From Myxococcus stipitatus (GTDB lineage: Bacteria; Myxococcota; Myxococcia; Myxococcales; Myxococcaceae): a stretch of 64,000 bases of DNA. A program made the translations under genes and the position numbers. Of the stretch, positions 1 through 9,254 are shown one piece after another. The first letter of the stretch is position 1. Each line of letters begins with the position of its first letter. The notes below the pieces were generated by a model. It searched no databases and was not told the origin of the DNA. It saw nothing but the letters and a program-made list of their open reading frames with translations. Location: assembly GCF_038561935.1 (NCBI RefSeq), contig NZ_CP102770.1, forward strand, positions 6,696,001 to 6,760,000, written 5' to 3'.

Positions 1-910
1 GCATCTGCCTGGCCAGGTCGATGAGCATCGCCACGTTGGCGCCATTGTCCAGCGCGCCGCCGCCCAGGTCCCAGCTGTCCAGGTGCGCGCCCAGCACCAC
101 GACCTCTTCCGGCCGCGTGGCGCCGCGAATCTCGCCGATGACGTTGCGCGACTCGTAGGGCCCGCCCGTCTTCAAGTCCAAGGCGGCGTTGAGCGTCAGG
201 CCCGTGCCCGCGCGCAAGAGCCGCATCGCGCGCTTCGCCGCGTCGCGCTCCATCACCATCATCGGCCGGGTGTTCTTCGGGCCCGAGGACACGTTGTGCC
301 GGTAGAGGTGATTGCCAGGGCGGCTGCCCATGTAGACCAGGCCCGCGGCGCCGGAGGCCACCGCGCGCGCCTCGATGCCCACCGCTTCGCCGTACTCGCG
401 GAAGAGGTCATCCACGTTCTGCAGCTCGTCCGTCTCCACCAGGACGAACGCGCCCTGGGCCTTCGCGCCCACGCGCGTGAAGTCCGCCTCCGTGCCCCGG
501 CCGACGTCGACGAGCGGCGCGCTGAGTCCGCCCTTGGGCGTCGCGGTGGAGAAGGGCATGGCGGCGATGCGCGGCGCGAAGCGCACCCCACGGCCCTGCA
601 CCGTCGCGCTGGCGCTCTGCTCCAGCCAGAGGGCGGGCATCTGAAAGGGCTCGGACGTCGCCGTCACGCCCGCCTTGCGGAAGCGCTCCAGGGCCCACTC
701 CACCGAGCGGCGGTTGGACTCCGAGCCCGTGGCCCGTCCGCCCACCTCGTCCACCAGGGAGCGGAGGTCCTCCAGCATGGGCGTGGGCCCCAGCATCGCC
801 CCGGTCAACAGCATCACCTCCCGCTCACGGGCGGAAGGCGTGGACCCGGCGGCCTCCACCGTCGGGGAGAACACCAGACCTCCACACAGCAACGCGGCGC
901 TCCATTTCAT
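1..910 (-). CDS. M28-family metallopeptidase (C-terminal part beyond the window)
   Basis: The frame opens at an ATG at 910 and stays open to base 1, so 303 codons are visible and the C-terminus is missing. It starts with a short export signal (MKWSAALLCGGL, then an alanine/valine stretch). The middle resembles a PA-like insert. At about residues 280-296 there is GAHLDSWD followed by ALDNGANV, the first zinc ligands (His, then Asp) of co-catalytic M28 aminopeptidases and carboxypeptidases. The remaining ligands would lie outside the window. The family normally hydrolyses peptides outside the cytoplasm with two zinc ions. It lies 79 bp downstream of the iorB-type gene on the same strand but has no obvious link to it. 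The family call is secure; the substrate is unknown. Confidence 0.85.
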   Translation of the reverse strand, partial: MKWSAALLCGGLVFSPTVEAAGSTPSAREREVMLLTGAMLGPTPMLEDLRSLVDEVGGRATGSESNRRSVEWALERFRKAGVTATSEPFQMPALWLEQSASATVQGRGVRFAPRIAAMPFSTATPKGGLSAPLVDVGRGTEADFTRVGAKAQGAFVLVETDELQNVDDLFREYGEAVGIEARAVASGAAGLVYMGSRPGNHLYRHNVSSGPKNTRPMMVMERDAAKRAMRLLRAGTGLTLNAALDLKTGGPYESRNVIGEIRGATRPEEVVVLGAHLDSWDLGGGALDNGANVAMLIDLARQM

Positions 911-989
911 GCCGCCACGTTCCCAATCCCGCACGGAGACTTCAAGCCGCGCGGCGCCATGTGCCCCCCCCGAGCCGAGGGTGGGAATC

Positions 990-3254
990 TCAGACGGCGA
1001 GCGACTGGATGATCGGCAAGTCGCGGACGCGAGTGCCCGTGAGCGCGAAGAGCGCGTTGGCGATGGCGGGAGCCACGGGGGGGACACCCGGCTCGCCCAC
1101 GCCACCCGATGGGGACTCGCTCTGGATGATGTCCACGTGGATGGCCCGAGGCGCCTCCGCGACACGCACCAGCCGGAAGTCGCGGAAGTTCGACTGCTGC
1201 GTCGCGCCGCCCTTCATCGTGATGGAGCCATACAGCGCCAGGCTCATCCCGAAGATGACCGAGCCCTCCATCTGCGAGCGGACCCGGTCCGGATTGACGA
1301 CCAGCCCCGCGTCCACCACCACCCACGCCTCGTCCACGCGCGCCTTGCCCGCGTCGTCCTTCTTCACGGACACCACCACGCCCACGTACGTCAGGAAGCT
1401 GCGGTGCGCGGCGAGCCCCAGCGTGCGGCCGTTCTTCGCGCGCTCGCTCCAGCCCGACAGCTCCGTCACCCGCTCGATGACCCGGCGCAGCCGCCCCGCG
1501 TCGACGGGATACTCCTCCAGCGACCCGCCGTAGTTGGGCAGCGCGGAGACGCCCAGCTCCGCCAGCGAGGCGTGGCGCGGGGGGCCAATCACCTCCAGCA
1601 GGTTGTCGCGGGGGTCCAGCCCTCGCGCATGGGCCAGCTCGTCCATGAACGAGCCCAGCGCGAACGCGTGGAAGATGTTGTTCACCGAGCGCAGCCAGCC
1701 GATGCGCACCTTCGCCAGCGCCTGCCCCATCTCCGCGCGCACGTTGGGGATGGCGAGCGGCAGGTCCAACACGCCCTGGTTCAGGTCCCTCGCCCCGGGC
1801 CCCGTCACGTCGTTCGAGAACGTGGAGCGGATGGCGGGGAAGGACGTGCGGTGCAGCCACGCCGTCGGCTTGCCGGAGGCATCGAGCCCCGCGCTGAGCC
1901 GCTGGGCGCTGGCCGAGTGGTAGTAGTCGTGGCGCAGGTCATCCTCGCGCGTCCACTGCACGCGCACCGGCACACCCGCCGCCTTCGCGAGGAAGACCGC
2001 CTCCGCGACGAAGTCCGCCTTCGACTTGCGGCCGAAGCCACCGCCCAACAACGTGACGTGCACCGCCACCTTGTCCTCGGGGAGCTCCGCCACACGCGCC
2101 GCCTCGGTGCGCGCCGCCTGCGGATGCTGCGTGGGCGCCCACACCTCGCACGTGCCGCCCTCCACCCGAGCCAGCGCCACGGGGGGCTCCATGGGCGCAT
2201 GCGACAGGTGCGGCGCGTAGTACTCGGCCTCCACCACCCGCGCGGCCTTGGCCAGCGCCTGGTCCACGTCGCCCACGGAGCGCGCGGGCGTGCCTGGAAT
2301 CCGCACGGACTCCAGCAGCGCCTGGCGGTACTGCGCCGAGTCGTACGACTCGTTCGGCCCGTTCTCCCAGGTGATGTCCAGCGCCGCGCGGCCACGCATC
2401 GCCGCCCACGTGTTCTCGGCCAGCACCGCGACGCCGCCCCAGCCCTGGAACAGGTAGGGCGCCTGCGGCGCGGGCAGCTCCAGCACCTGCTTCACGCCGG
2501 GAATCGCGAGCGCCTTCGCCGCGTCGAAGCGCACCACCTTGCCGCCCACCACGGGCGGACGCGCCACCACGGCGATGAGCATCCCCGGCAGCCGGACGTC
2601 CGCGCCGAAGACGGCGGTCCCATTCACGTACGAAGGCCCGTCGAGCAGCGGCAGCTCCCGGCCCACGCGGCGCAGCTCTGAGCGGGGCCGCAGCTGCACG
2701 GACTCGGGCTTGGGCACGGGCAGCTTCACCGCGTCCGCCACCAGCTCGCCAAAGGCCAGCGAGCGCTTCCCGCCTCGGTGGAAGACCGCGTGGTCTCGCG
2801 CCTCGCAGTCGGAGGGCTTCACCTTCCAGCGCTTCGCCGCGGCGGCCACCAGCATGGTGCGCGCGGTGGCGCCGGTGCGGCGCAGCGCCTCGTAGACGCC
2901 GTTCCGGATGCTGCTGGAGCCATCCGTGTTCTGGTCGCCATAGACGGCGTCACCGTCCGCCTGGACGACCTTCACCCGCGCCATGTCCGCGCCCAGCTCG
3001 TCCGCGATGACCACGGGCATCGAGCTGCGGATGCCCTGCCCCATCTCCGAGCGATGACAGACGATGGTGACGAGCCCGTCCGAGGCGACGTGCACGAAGA
3101 CGCTGGGCTTGAGCTCCGCGGCCGCCGCGCGAGGCGCCGCCTCCGCCTCCCCGAGAGTGACGGAGGGGACGAGCCCCAGGGCCAGCCCTCCCACCGAGAG
3201 ATTGAGCCCTTCGAGAAAGGACCGCCGGGTCAACACCACGGGCTGCTGGCTCAT
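990..3254 (-). CDS. iorB: Molybdopterin-binding subunit of an isoquinoline-1-oxidoreductase-type hydroxylase
   Basis: A 754-residue protein of the xanthine dehydrogenase/aldehyde oxidase superfamily, IorB (one-subunit, exported) branch. It starts with a twin-arginine signal (LTRRSFLEG), so it should fold with its cofactor in the cytoplasm and be exported by Tat. Near the C-terminus GVGEPGVPP carries the conserved catalytic glutamate of molybdenum hydroxylases. I chose the ATG at 3254 because GAGG lies about 7 bases upstream and it falls just after the iorA stop; the in-frame ATG at 3275 would overlap iorA. Family members hydroxylate N-heteroaromatics or aldehydes with water as the oxygen donor. 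Electrons would pass to the 2Fe-2S subunit encoded just upstream and on to the neighbouring c-type cytochromes. The substrate cannot be read from the sequence. Confidence 0.9.
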   Translation of the reverse strand: MSQQPVVLTRRSFLEGLNLSVGGLALGLVPSVTLGEAEAAPRAAAAELKPSVFVHVASDGLVTIVCHRSEMGQGIRSSMPVVIADELGADMARVKVVQADGDAVYGDQNTDGSSSIRNGVYEALRRTGATARTMLVAAAAKRWKVKPSDCEARDHAVFHRGGKRSLAFGELVADAVKLPVPKPESVQLRPRSELRRVGRELPLLDGPSYVNGTAVFGADVRLPGMLIAVVARPPVVGGKVVRFDAAKALAIPGVKQVLELPAPQAPYLFQGWGGVAVLAENTWAAMRGRAALDITWENGPNESYDSAQYRQALLESVRIPGTPARSVGDVDQALAKAARVVEAEYYAPHLSHAPMEPPVALARVEGGTCEVWAPTQHPQAARTEAARVAELPEDKVAVHVTLLGGGFGRKSKADFVAEAVFLAKAAGVPVRVQWTREDDLRHDYYHSASAQRLSAGLDASGKPTAWLHRTSFPAIRSTFSNDVTGPGARDLNQGVLDLPLAIPNVRAEMGQALAKVRIGWLRSVNNIFHAFALGSFMDELAHARGLDPRDNLLEVIGPPRHASLAELGVSALPNYGGSLEEYPVDAGRLRRVIERVTELSGWSERAKNGRTLGLAAHRSFLTYVGVVVSVKKDDAGKARVDEAWVVVDAGLVVNPDRVRSQMEGSVIFGMSLALYGSITMKGGATQQSNFRDFRLVRVAEAPRAIHVDIIQSESPSGGVGEPGVPPVAPAIANALFALTGTRVRDLPIIQSLAV

Positions 3255-3264
3255 CGCGTCCTCG

Positions 3265-3729
3265 TCACTTCGCATCAGGCACGCCCGCGGCCTTCTTCAC
3301 GGCCGAGCGGATGCGCGTATAGGTGCCACAGCGGCAGAGGTTGCCCGCCATCGAGCGGTCGATGTCCGCGTCCGTGGGCCGTGGCGTCGTCGCCAGCAGC
3401 GCCGCGGCGCACATGAGCTGCCCCGCCTGGCAGTAGCCACACTGGGGAACGCCCAGCTCCACCCACGCGCGCTGCAGCGGGTGGTTCCCATCGGTCGACA
3501 GGCCCTCGATGGTGGTGACGGTGCGGCCGTCCGCGCGGCGGATGGGCGTCACGCACGCGCGCACCACCTGTCCATCCAGGTGCACGCTGCACGCGCCACA
3601 CAGCGCCTCGCCACAGCCGTACTTCGTCCCCGTCAGCCCCAGGACGTCGCGCAGCGCCCACAACAACGGCATCTCCGGGTCGACGTCCAGCTCCCGGTCC
3701 TCGCCATTGACGCGCACTCGAATGCTCAC
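3265..3729 (-). CDS. iorA: 2Fe-2S subunit of the isoquinoline-1-oxidoreductase-type hydroxylase
   Basis: A 154-residue protein with the two [2Fe-2S] domains of molybdenum hydroxylase small subunits. The plant-ferredoxin type cluster uses Cys39, Cys44, Cys47 and Cys59 ([10 protein letters not shown]...C). The C-terminal helical cluster uses Cys97, Cys100, Cys132 and Cys134 (QCGYC...LCRC). It relays electrons from the molybdenum subunit. The start is GTG at 3729: its GTGA overlaps the TGA of the upstream cytochrome gene by 4 bp, which implies translational coupling. There is no signal peptide of its own, so it presumably travels with the Tat-tagged large subunit, as in other IorAB complexes. 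Confidence 0.93.
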   Translation of the reverse strand: MSIRVRVNGEDRELDVDPEMPLLWALRDVLGLTGTKYGCGEALCGACSVHLDGQVVRACVTPIRRADGRTVTTIEGLSTDGNHPLQRAWVELGVPQCGYCQAGQLMCAAALLATTPRPTDADIDRSMAGNLCRCGTYTRIRSAVKKAAGVPDAK

Positions 3730-4379
3730 GGCCGTGCCTCCTCGCTGGGGCACTCGGCACCGGTGGCCACCCAGGCCTCGACGAGCTCCCCGAATCGCGC
3801 CTGAGTCCCCGGCGCCGGTTCCCTCCCGGAGCCCGGAGCCCAGCCCCACGCCACCAAGGCGTCATGCTTGTTGTGCTCGACCAGCTGCTCCAACGTCTTG
3901 CCTCCGTTCCTCGCGGGGTCCTTGAGCTGCTCGCACAGGGCCCGGGGGCTCTTGCCCGTCCAGGCCATGGAGCGCGGAGCCAGATGCCAGTTCGGCGCGC
4001 CGGGCACTCGTGCCAGCTCCACGTTGCGGTCCTGGTGACAGCCCTCGCACGTCAGCCCCACGACGCCCTTGTCCTCGGGGCCTCGCGTCACCGGAGGGTC
4101 GTGGAGCTTCATCCCCGTCTCCTGGAAGGGGCTGTCGCCGTCGGGGTGACAGTTCGAGCAGCGGGGATGGAGGTAGACGCGACTGGTCTCGAGGAACAGG
4201 GCGCGAGAGCGCTGCGCCGGGTCCTCGATGCGCTGGAACATGTCCAGGGAGCGCAGCTCGTGGGCTTCCACGCGCGGCAGGGACTCCCCTTGCGCCGCCC
4301 CGGCTTCGGGCTGGCGCCGACACCCTCCGGCGCTCGCGAGGAGAACCACGGCGGCCATGACCGGAAGTGAGGGCTTCAT
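3726..4379 (-). CDS. Lipoprotein c-type cytochrome, two CXXCH motifs, partner of IorAB
   Basis: A 217-residue protein starting at ATG 4379, with a lipoprotein signal ([10 protein letters not shown]). It has two haem-c motifs, CSNCH and CEGCH, spaced about 40 residues apart, which predicts an envelope dihaem protein. Its stop codon overlaps the iorA start (GTGA), so it is co-translated with the hydroxylase and is the likely periplasmic electron acceptor. Genes of this type are often annotated as an isoquinoline oxidoreductase subunit. Beyond the haem motifs I recognise no other domain. The upstream GTG/ATG alternatives (up to 4415) would spoil the signal peptide. Confidence 0.85.
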   Translation of the reverse strand: MKPSLPVMAAVVLLASAGGCRRQPEAGAAQGESLPRVEAHELRSLDMFQRIEDPAQRSRALFLETSRVYLHPRCSNCHPDGDSPFQETGMKLHDPPVTRGPEDKGVVGLTCEGCHQDRNVELARVPGAPNWHLAPRSMAWTGKSPRALCEQLKDPARNGGKTLEQLVEHNKHDALVAWGWAPGSGREPAPGTQARFGELVEAWVATGAECPSEEARP

Positions 4380-4541
4380 CGCTTCAAGGTTCCGGCAAGT
4401 CGCCCGGCGCCTCAAGCTGAATGTTCAGTCCCCTTCTGGGATTCGTCCCACCACGAGGTGGGAGTCCCGCGCATCTTTCGCGTGTCAGCGAGTGGACAGA
4501 GCGCGGGGTGGACAGGCTCCAGCCGGGACAGTCGCTGGCCG

Positions 4542-5606
4542 TCACTGCTCCTGGGGCACGGGCAGCGACTCAATCCACCGCTGGACCCGCGCGACGCCTT
4601 CCTTGTCCACGACGTGGGTGCCCAAGGGCGGCATCTGCACGGGCAGCCCGCGCGCATTCATGCGGTGCAGCATCGTGCTGCGCTTCACATCGCCGGGCGC
4701 CACACGCGGCACGGAGTCGCCGAACAGCCCCGTCGTCCGGAAGAACGAGCGCACGCCCACCGACGTCTTCCACGCGTCCGTCTGCTCGACGCCGCCGAGC
4801 TCCGCGGCCTCCAGGCGCAGCATCAGCCCGGACGCGCCTCCCAGGGCCAGCGGGTTGGTGTTGTGACAGGACACGCCGCAGTTCATGTGCAGGTAGCCCA
4901 GCGCGTCCTGGTCCAGGGGCGTGCCAGGGACACGCGGCGCCTTCTCGGGGGGATGGGACAGCAGGCCCTCCTCGACCAGCTTCGCCAGCGTCAGCCCCTT
5001 CGCGGACTCGTGCGCGAGCGACACGGCCTCGAACCCCAGCACCTCGTCCTCGCGTCCCCCGTGGCACGCGACACAGTCCGTCTGGCTCGGGATTTCATGG
5101 CCCGGGGTGCCCGTGTCGGGGACCTTCTTCTCGCCGTCGGTGAGCTCCGTCGCCCGCTTGCCGTCGTCGCTCCACCGGTACGTGGTGCGCAGCCATGTCC
5201 CGTTCGGCTTCTTCCACAACAGCCGCGTCTCGATGGGGCGCCCCTTCCAGCGGAACTCCTTCCAGAACTTCGTCCCGGGCGGGAAGCGCCACTCATCCGG
5301 CTTCGACGTCTCCACGCGCGTGCCGGGTGGCAGGTAGACGTAGCGAGCCTTCTCCAGTCCGTCGCTCCAGAGCTGGAACCCCGGCTCATAGGCCCGCACC
5401 TCGCGCGCCACCGTCTTCGTGCCCCAGCCCTTTCCCCCTTCGCCATACAGCCCCGTGCACGCGAGGTGCTGGAGCCCACCGCCCTCACAGACGATGCCGC
5501 CGTCCACGGCCTTCCAGCCCGTCGGCTCGGACGAGGAGCGGCGCTCACACCCCGCGGCGACCGAGACCAGGAGGATGGACAGCGGAATCACACGACCCAA
5601 GGACAT
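4542..5606 (-). CDS. Lipoprotein with haem-binding-like motifs, SO2930/cytochrome-like family
   Basis: A 354-residue lipoprotein (signal LLVSVAAGC). It has one canonical CXXCH (CVACH) and a second, stretched site with three residues between the cysteines (CGVSCH). The central part is rich in Trp and Pro (WRFPPGTKFWKEF region). The C-terminus carries a conserved-looking MPPLGT segment of the kind that provides a distal Met ligand in c-type cytochromes. I chose ATG 5606 because GGGAGG sits 4-5 bases upstream; a GTG at 5627 is less likely. It is the first gene of the minus-strand run that leads into the cytochrome-iorA-iorB genes, after a 162-bp gap. Its role is probably electron transfer in the same envelope chain; this is inference. 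Confidence 0.7.
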   Translation of the reverse strand: MSLGRVIPLSILLVSVAAGCERRSSSEPTGWKAVDGGIVCEGGGLQHLACTGLYGEGGKGWGTKTVAREVRAYEPGFQLWSDGLEKARYVYLPPGTRVETSKPDEWRFPPGTKFWKEFRWKGRPIETRLLWKKPNGTWLRTTYRWSDDGKRATELTDGEKKVPDTGTPGHEIPSQTDCVACHGGREDEVLGFEAVSLAHESAKGLTLAKLVEEGLLSHPPEKAPRVPGTPLDQDALGYLHMNCGVSCHNTNPLALGGASGLMLRLEAAELGGVEQTDAWKTSVGVRSFFRTTGLFGDSVPRVAPGDVKRSTMLHRMNARGLPVQMPPLGTHVVDKEGVARVQRWIESLPVPQEQ

Positions 5607-5681
5607 CGAACCTCCCACATCACTCACCCTAACGAAGCGAGACAGGCGGTTTGTGCGTCTTGGTGACGCACCCCACCGGCG

Positions 5682-6233
5682 TCACTGCCGCACCGGGTGC
5701 TTGGACAGCTTTCGCTGGAGGCTCCTGCGCTGGATGCGCAGCAGGCGCGCGGCCTGCGAGATGTTGCCGCCGCAGTCCGCGAGCACGCGCTGGATGTGCT
5801 CCCACTCCGCGCGAGCCAGCGAAGGCACCTGGTGCTCCAGCGACGCGGCCTCCCCCGCGGGCAGCGTCGCCCCCGCGAAGGCCAGCAGGATGTCGTCCAC
5901 GTCCGCGGGCTTGGAGAGGTAGTGCGTGGCGCCTCGGCGCACGGCCTCCACCGCGGTGGCGATGCTTCCATAGCCCGTGAGGACCACCATCGTGGTCCGC
6001 GCATCCATCGCCTTCAGGTCGCGCACCAGGTCCAGCCCGGAGCCGTCCGTCAGTCGCAGGTCGATGACGGCATACCCGGGGCGAAGCTCCGCCGCGCGCT
6101 CCAGGGCCTGCTTCGCGCTGTCCGCGCCATGCGCCGTGAAGCCCTTGCGGCCGAAGGCCCGGACCAGTCGCTCGCGAAAAGGCTCGTCGTCATCGATGAC
6201 GAGCACCACGGGAGACACCTCAAGCGGCGACAT
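5682..6233 (-). CDS. regA: RegA/PrrA/ActR-type redox response regulator
   Basis: A 183-residue regulator. Residues 10-125 form a receiver domain (DDDEPFRER acidic pocket, the phospho-acceptor Asp in VIDLRLTDGSG, Lys in LSKPAD). A linker is followed by a C-terminal Fis-like helix-turn-helix whose GGNISQAARLLRIQRRSLQRKL pattern is the RegA/ActR signature. It overlaps the histidine kinase gene by 14 bp, so the two are co-translated. In proteobacteria RegBA switches respiratory, fixation and energy genes according to quinone or redox state. Here the closest candidate targets are the haem-protein and molybdenum hydroxylase genes 75 bp downstream on the same strand. The four-proline hinge seen in alphaproteobacterial RegA is not evident. 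Confidence 0.88.
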   Translation of the reverse strand: MSPLEVSPVVLVIDDDEPFRERLVRAFGRKGFTAHGADSAKQALERAAELRPGYAVIDLRLTDGSGLDLVRDLKAMDARTTMVVLTGYGSIATAVEAVRRGATHYLSKPADVDDILLAFAGATLPAGEAASLEHQVPSLARAEWEHIQRVLADCGGNISQAARLLRIQRRSLQRKLSKHPVRQ

Positions 6234-7578
6234 GGGCGGCCCCCTTCCGGCACGGCAGCTCCAGCGTGGCGCGAGTCCCCAAGCCCTCCTCCGAGGCCAG
6301 CTCCAGCCGTCCTCCGCACAGCTCCGCGAACGTCTGTCCCAGGAACAAACCCAACCCCATCCCCTGCCCCGCGGGCTTGGTGGTGAAGAACGGCTCCCCC
6401 ACCCGCTCCAGCACGTCGCGAGGAATGCCCGTGCCCCGGTCCTCCACCACGAAGCGCGTGCGGCTCCCATCTCCCATCACTCGCACCAGCACGGGAGCCT
6501 GCGTGGCCTCGCTCGCGTGCAGGGCATTGCGCACCAGGTTGACCAGCACCTGGACCAGCCCTCGCGGCGGGAAGTAGAGCGCCACGGCCGTCGCCTCCTC
6601 GACGCGCACTCGCGCCAGCTCTCCCGAGGTGAGCTCCTCGCGCATCCGCTCGAGCACCGCGCTCGTCGTCGTCTGCTCGGGCGCCTCGCCATACGTCTGG
6701 CCCGCGCGCGCGCTCATGCGCTCCAGGATGTCGCGGCACCGCTCCACCTGGTCGCGGATGAGGCGCGCGTCCTCGAGCGCCTCCTGCGGCTCCTCCTGGA
6801 TGAGCACGTCCAGCTCATTGGCCGCGATGGCGATGGTCCCCAAGGGCGTGCCCAGCTCATGCGCCGCGCCCGCCGCCAGCGTGCTCAGCGACGCCAGCTT
6901 CTCCGCGCGCGACGCCAGCAGCTGCGCGCGCACCAGGGCCTCCTGCCGGTCCCTCAGCGCCGCGGACACCCGCGCCACCATCAGCGAGACGCTCATCACC
7001 GTGAGCGAGAACGCCACCCACGTCCCCACCACGCGTCCCGGGCCCGAGAGCACCGAGCCCGTGCCGTCCCCCAGCTCGCGCAGCGGGACATGGAACTGGA
7101 ACAGGAGCACCGGCCCCACCACGGCCAGCAGCGCCAGCGACAGCGTCCACCGAGGCCCCAGCACGAGCGCCGCCATGGCCACGTGGACCAGGTACAGCAT
7201 GGCGAACGGATTCTCCGGCCCGCCCGACAGCGCGAGCAGCCCCGTGAGCAGGAGCGTGTCGAGCGCGAGCACCGCGCCCAGGTGATGGGACTTCACCACC
7301 GGGTGGCGACGGAGCCACAGCGTCAACAGCAGGTTGGACGCGCCCGTCAGCACCACCAGCGCCAGGAGCGGCACCACGGGGAGGTCCAGCCGCAGGCCTC
7401 GCGCGGCCACGCCCACCGTCAGCGCGGTGCCCGCGACGGCATGCCAGCGCAGTCGCACCAGCCAGCGCAGCGCGATGGCGCTGGACGACAGCAGGTCCAC
7501 GACGTCCTGGGCTGCGTGGTAGTACGCGGAGCGCGGCGGCTGCGGCCTCGCCTGCGAGTCGAAGGGCGGGCGGAACAC
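6220..7578 (-). CDS. regB: RegB/PrrB-type redox-sensing membrane histidine kinase
   Basis: A 452-residue kinase. Six hydrophobic segments occupy about residues 35-200, and between them lies GGPENPF, the GGxxNPF heptapeptide linked to quinone sensing in RegB. The H-box is HELGTPLGTIAI, and the HATPase domain has the N, G1 (EDRGTGI) and G2 boxes. Shortly after the H-box is VERCRDIL, which resembles the RegB redox box containing the regulatory cysteine. The start is a GTG at 7578, directly after an in-frame stop, so no earlier start is possible. It is paired with the regA-type gene by overlap. The family call is strong; the signal sensed in this organism is inferred. Confidence 0.88.
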   Translation of the reverse strand: MFRPPFDSQARPQPPRSAYYHAAQDVVDLLSSSAIALRWLVRLRWHAVAGTALTVGVAARGLRLDLPVVPLLALVVLTGASNLLLTLWLRRHPVVKSHHLGAVLALDTLLLTGLLALSGGPENPFAMLYLVHVAMAALVLGPRWTLSLALLAVVGPVLLFQFHVPLRELGDGTGSVLSGPGRVVGTWVAFSLTVMSVSLMVARVSAALRDRQEALVRAQLLASRAEKLASLSTLAAGAAHELGTPLGTIAIAANELDVLIQEEPQEALEDARLIRDQVERCRDILERMSARAGQTYGEAPEQTTTSAVLERMREELTSGELARVRVEEATAVALYFPPRGLVQVLVNLVRNALHASEATQAPVLVRVMGDGSRTRFVVEDRGTGIPRDVLERVGEPFFTTKPAGQGMGLGLFLGQTFAELCGGRLELASEEGLGTRATLELPCRKGAAHVAA

Positions 7579-7702
7579 GCCCCTTCATACCTTGGGAGTC
7601 CCCAGCCCGCGAGCGCGTCAAGTTGACGCAGGGCCCGTGAGCACTCCGGCCAGGGAGCCGAGCCATCAGGCCCTGACTCCCCGGCCGGCGCTGCCGGTGC
7701 GA

Positions 7703-8221
7703 CTAGATGTAGCCCATCAGCTCACCACGGTCCAAGGCCTCGCCCCTCGAGGTGTACGACGAGTACCAGGAGGTGTTCTTGGTGCCGTACTGGTCCTTCT
7801 GGAAGTGGGAGTGAGGACCGGTGGAGTTGCCCGTGCCGCCCAGGTTGCCCACCTGGCAGCGGTTGCACGTGCGGTCATACGAGTCACTGGTCTTGATCCA
7901 ATGCCACTGGCGGAAGGACCAGCCGCTGCCGAGGTTGAGCAGCGCCTCGTTCTGGTTGCCACTGCCGTTGCCGTTGCAGACCACGCCCGTGGTGCGGACC
8001 GTCACGTTCCAGTACACGGTGGCGGAGACGCCCGTCTCCGCGCCCCAGTAGTTGCAGCGCGAGTTCGCGACGTCCACGGCACCGTGGTACGTGCCGCTCG
8101 AGTAGTACGTGGTGGCGCTCACCGTGCTGGGGAACGGCGCGACGGCGGTGTAGGCGAGCGCGGCCGAGGGAATGGTCACCAGGGCCGCGAGCGCCGTGAG
8201 GCGCGACTTGGAGCTACGCAT
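7703..8221 (-). CDS. Small secreted M23-like (lysostaphin/LasA-fold) endopeptidase
   Basis: A 172-residue protein with an N-terminal Sec signal ending near SAALAYT. It keeps both M23 zinc motifs: HGAVD (HxxxD) around residue 48, and GGTGNSTGPHSHFQ near residue 140, matching the TGxSTGPHLHFE element that supplies HxH. Four cysteines probably form disulfides. It is shorter than most M23 peptidases and has no SH3 or LysM anchor, so it is probably a free extracellular peptidoglycan peptidase, plausible in a predatory bacterium. An AAAGGAAC ribosome-binding site precedes ATG 8221. Substitutions around the fold leave some doubt about activity. Confidence 0.75.
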   Translation of the reverse strand: MRSSKSRLTALAALVTIPSAALAYTAVAPFPSTVSATTYYSSGTYHGAVDVANSRCNYWGAETGVSATVYWNVTVRTTGVVCNGNGSGNQNEALLNLGSGWSFRQWHWIKTSDSYDRTCNRCQVGNLGGTGNSTGPHSHFQKDQYGTKNTSWYSSYTSRGEALDRGELMGYI

Positions 8222-8268
8222 CGTTGTTCCTTTCGGGCCGGCTGTACGGCCCTCGGAGGGACTGCTGC

Positions 8269-9246
8269 TCAATGAGCCTGCCGCAATCGCTGCTTCTCCC
8301 TCAGGAGCAGGCTCCACTCCTGAAGACCGGTACTCAAGGCGCGAATCCACGCGTCCACCTCTGGGACGAGACGAGTGTCCACCTGGCGCAAGGCCTGGAG
8401 CTCCGGCACCGCGCGGGAGAACCCCAGCCGGGCGATGCTCTGGAGGATCGCCGTGCGAACCCCCACGTCCGTCTCGGAGCGATACATCGCCCCCAGCGCC
8501 TGTCGGGCCTTCGCCATCTCCGACGCGGGAACCCCGCCCAGCGCCGTCGCCGCTCCCGCGCGCACCTCCGCGCTGTCATGGCCCAGGAGCGAGTGGAGCG
8601 TCCTGGCGGACTCCGCGCTGATGGCCGCCGTGGAGATGTTGCCCAGAATCCTGCCCGTCACCTTCGAGTCCGAGGACGCCGCGGCCGCCGCCACCGCCGT
8701 GTCCGACGCGGGCCCGTGGAACCCCGCATAGACGTAGCGGTTGTCCTCGATGAGGTTCGTCGCGGCCTCGTTCCGCACCTCCGCGGAAGCGTCCCGCACC
8801 AGCCGCGAGTACATGTCGCCGGTGTGCTCCTCCGCGCTGGTGCGGCGCAGCGCGCGCGTGGCGGCCGCTCGCACGGCCGGGTCCGCGTCGTTGAGCGCCC
8901 GCTTCGACACCAGCTGCATCGTGGAGGGGCTCTCACCCCGGTCCGTCTTCGCCGCCAGGGCCGCGGCCAGGTGCTCCACCATGAAGGGCTCCGTCTCGCG
9001 CTCGAACGCCGCGCGGAGCTGCTCCTCGGGGAGCGTGACGGCGGACTCCTTCAACAGGTCTCGCAGGTAGCGCCGGTACGCGGGGGACTTCGACTGGAGC
9101 CCCCGGCGGATGGAGTCCATCAGCCCCTCGACGGAGCACGTCTCCGGCTGGAGCGAGGGGCGCTCGGCGAGAGACGCCAGGGGAGTCAGCAGAGCGGGCA
9201 GCCACAGCAGGCACAGCGCCCGGGCCAGCAAGGAGGTGCGCGTCAT
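8269..9246 (-). CDS. Secreted HEAT-repeat-like protein
   Basis: A 325-residue protein with a signal peptide (LLARALCLLWLPALLTPLASLA). The body is a string of about 30-residue alpha-helical units of the form xAAxxALxxxxxxE, for example around VRAAATRALR, VRNEAATNLI and VRAGAATALG, typical of HEAT/PBS-type repeats. No catalytic motif is visible. It begins 8 bp after the stop of the related membrane protein gene, so the two form an operon. Such repeats usually mediate protein-protein contact; the binding partner is unknown. Confidence 0.65.
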   Translation of the reverse strand: MTRTSLLARALCLLWLPALLTPLASLAERPSLQPETCSVEGLMDSIRRGLQSKSPAYRRYLRDLLKESAVTLPEEQLRAAFERETEPFMVEHLAAALAAKTDRGESPSTMQLVSKRALNDADPAVRAAATRALRRTSAEEHTGDMYSRLVRDASAEVRNEAATNLIEDNRYVYAGFHGPASDTAVAAAAASSDSKVTGRILGNISTAAISAESARTLHSLLGHDSAEVRAGAATALGGVPASEMAKARQALGAMYRSETDVGVRTAILQSIARLGFSRAVPELQALRQVDTRLVPEVDAWIRALSTGLQEWSLLLREKQRLRQAH

Positions 9247-9254
9247 GGGAGAGC

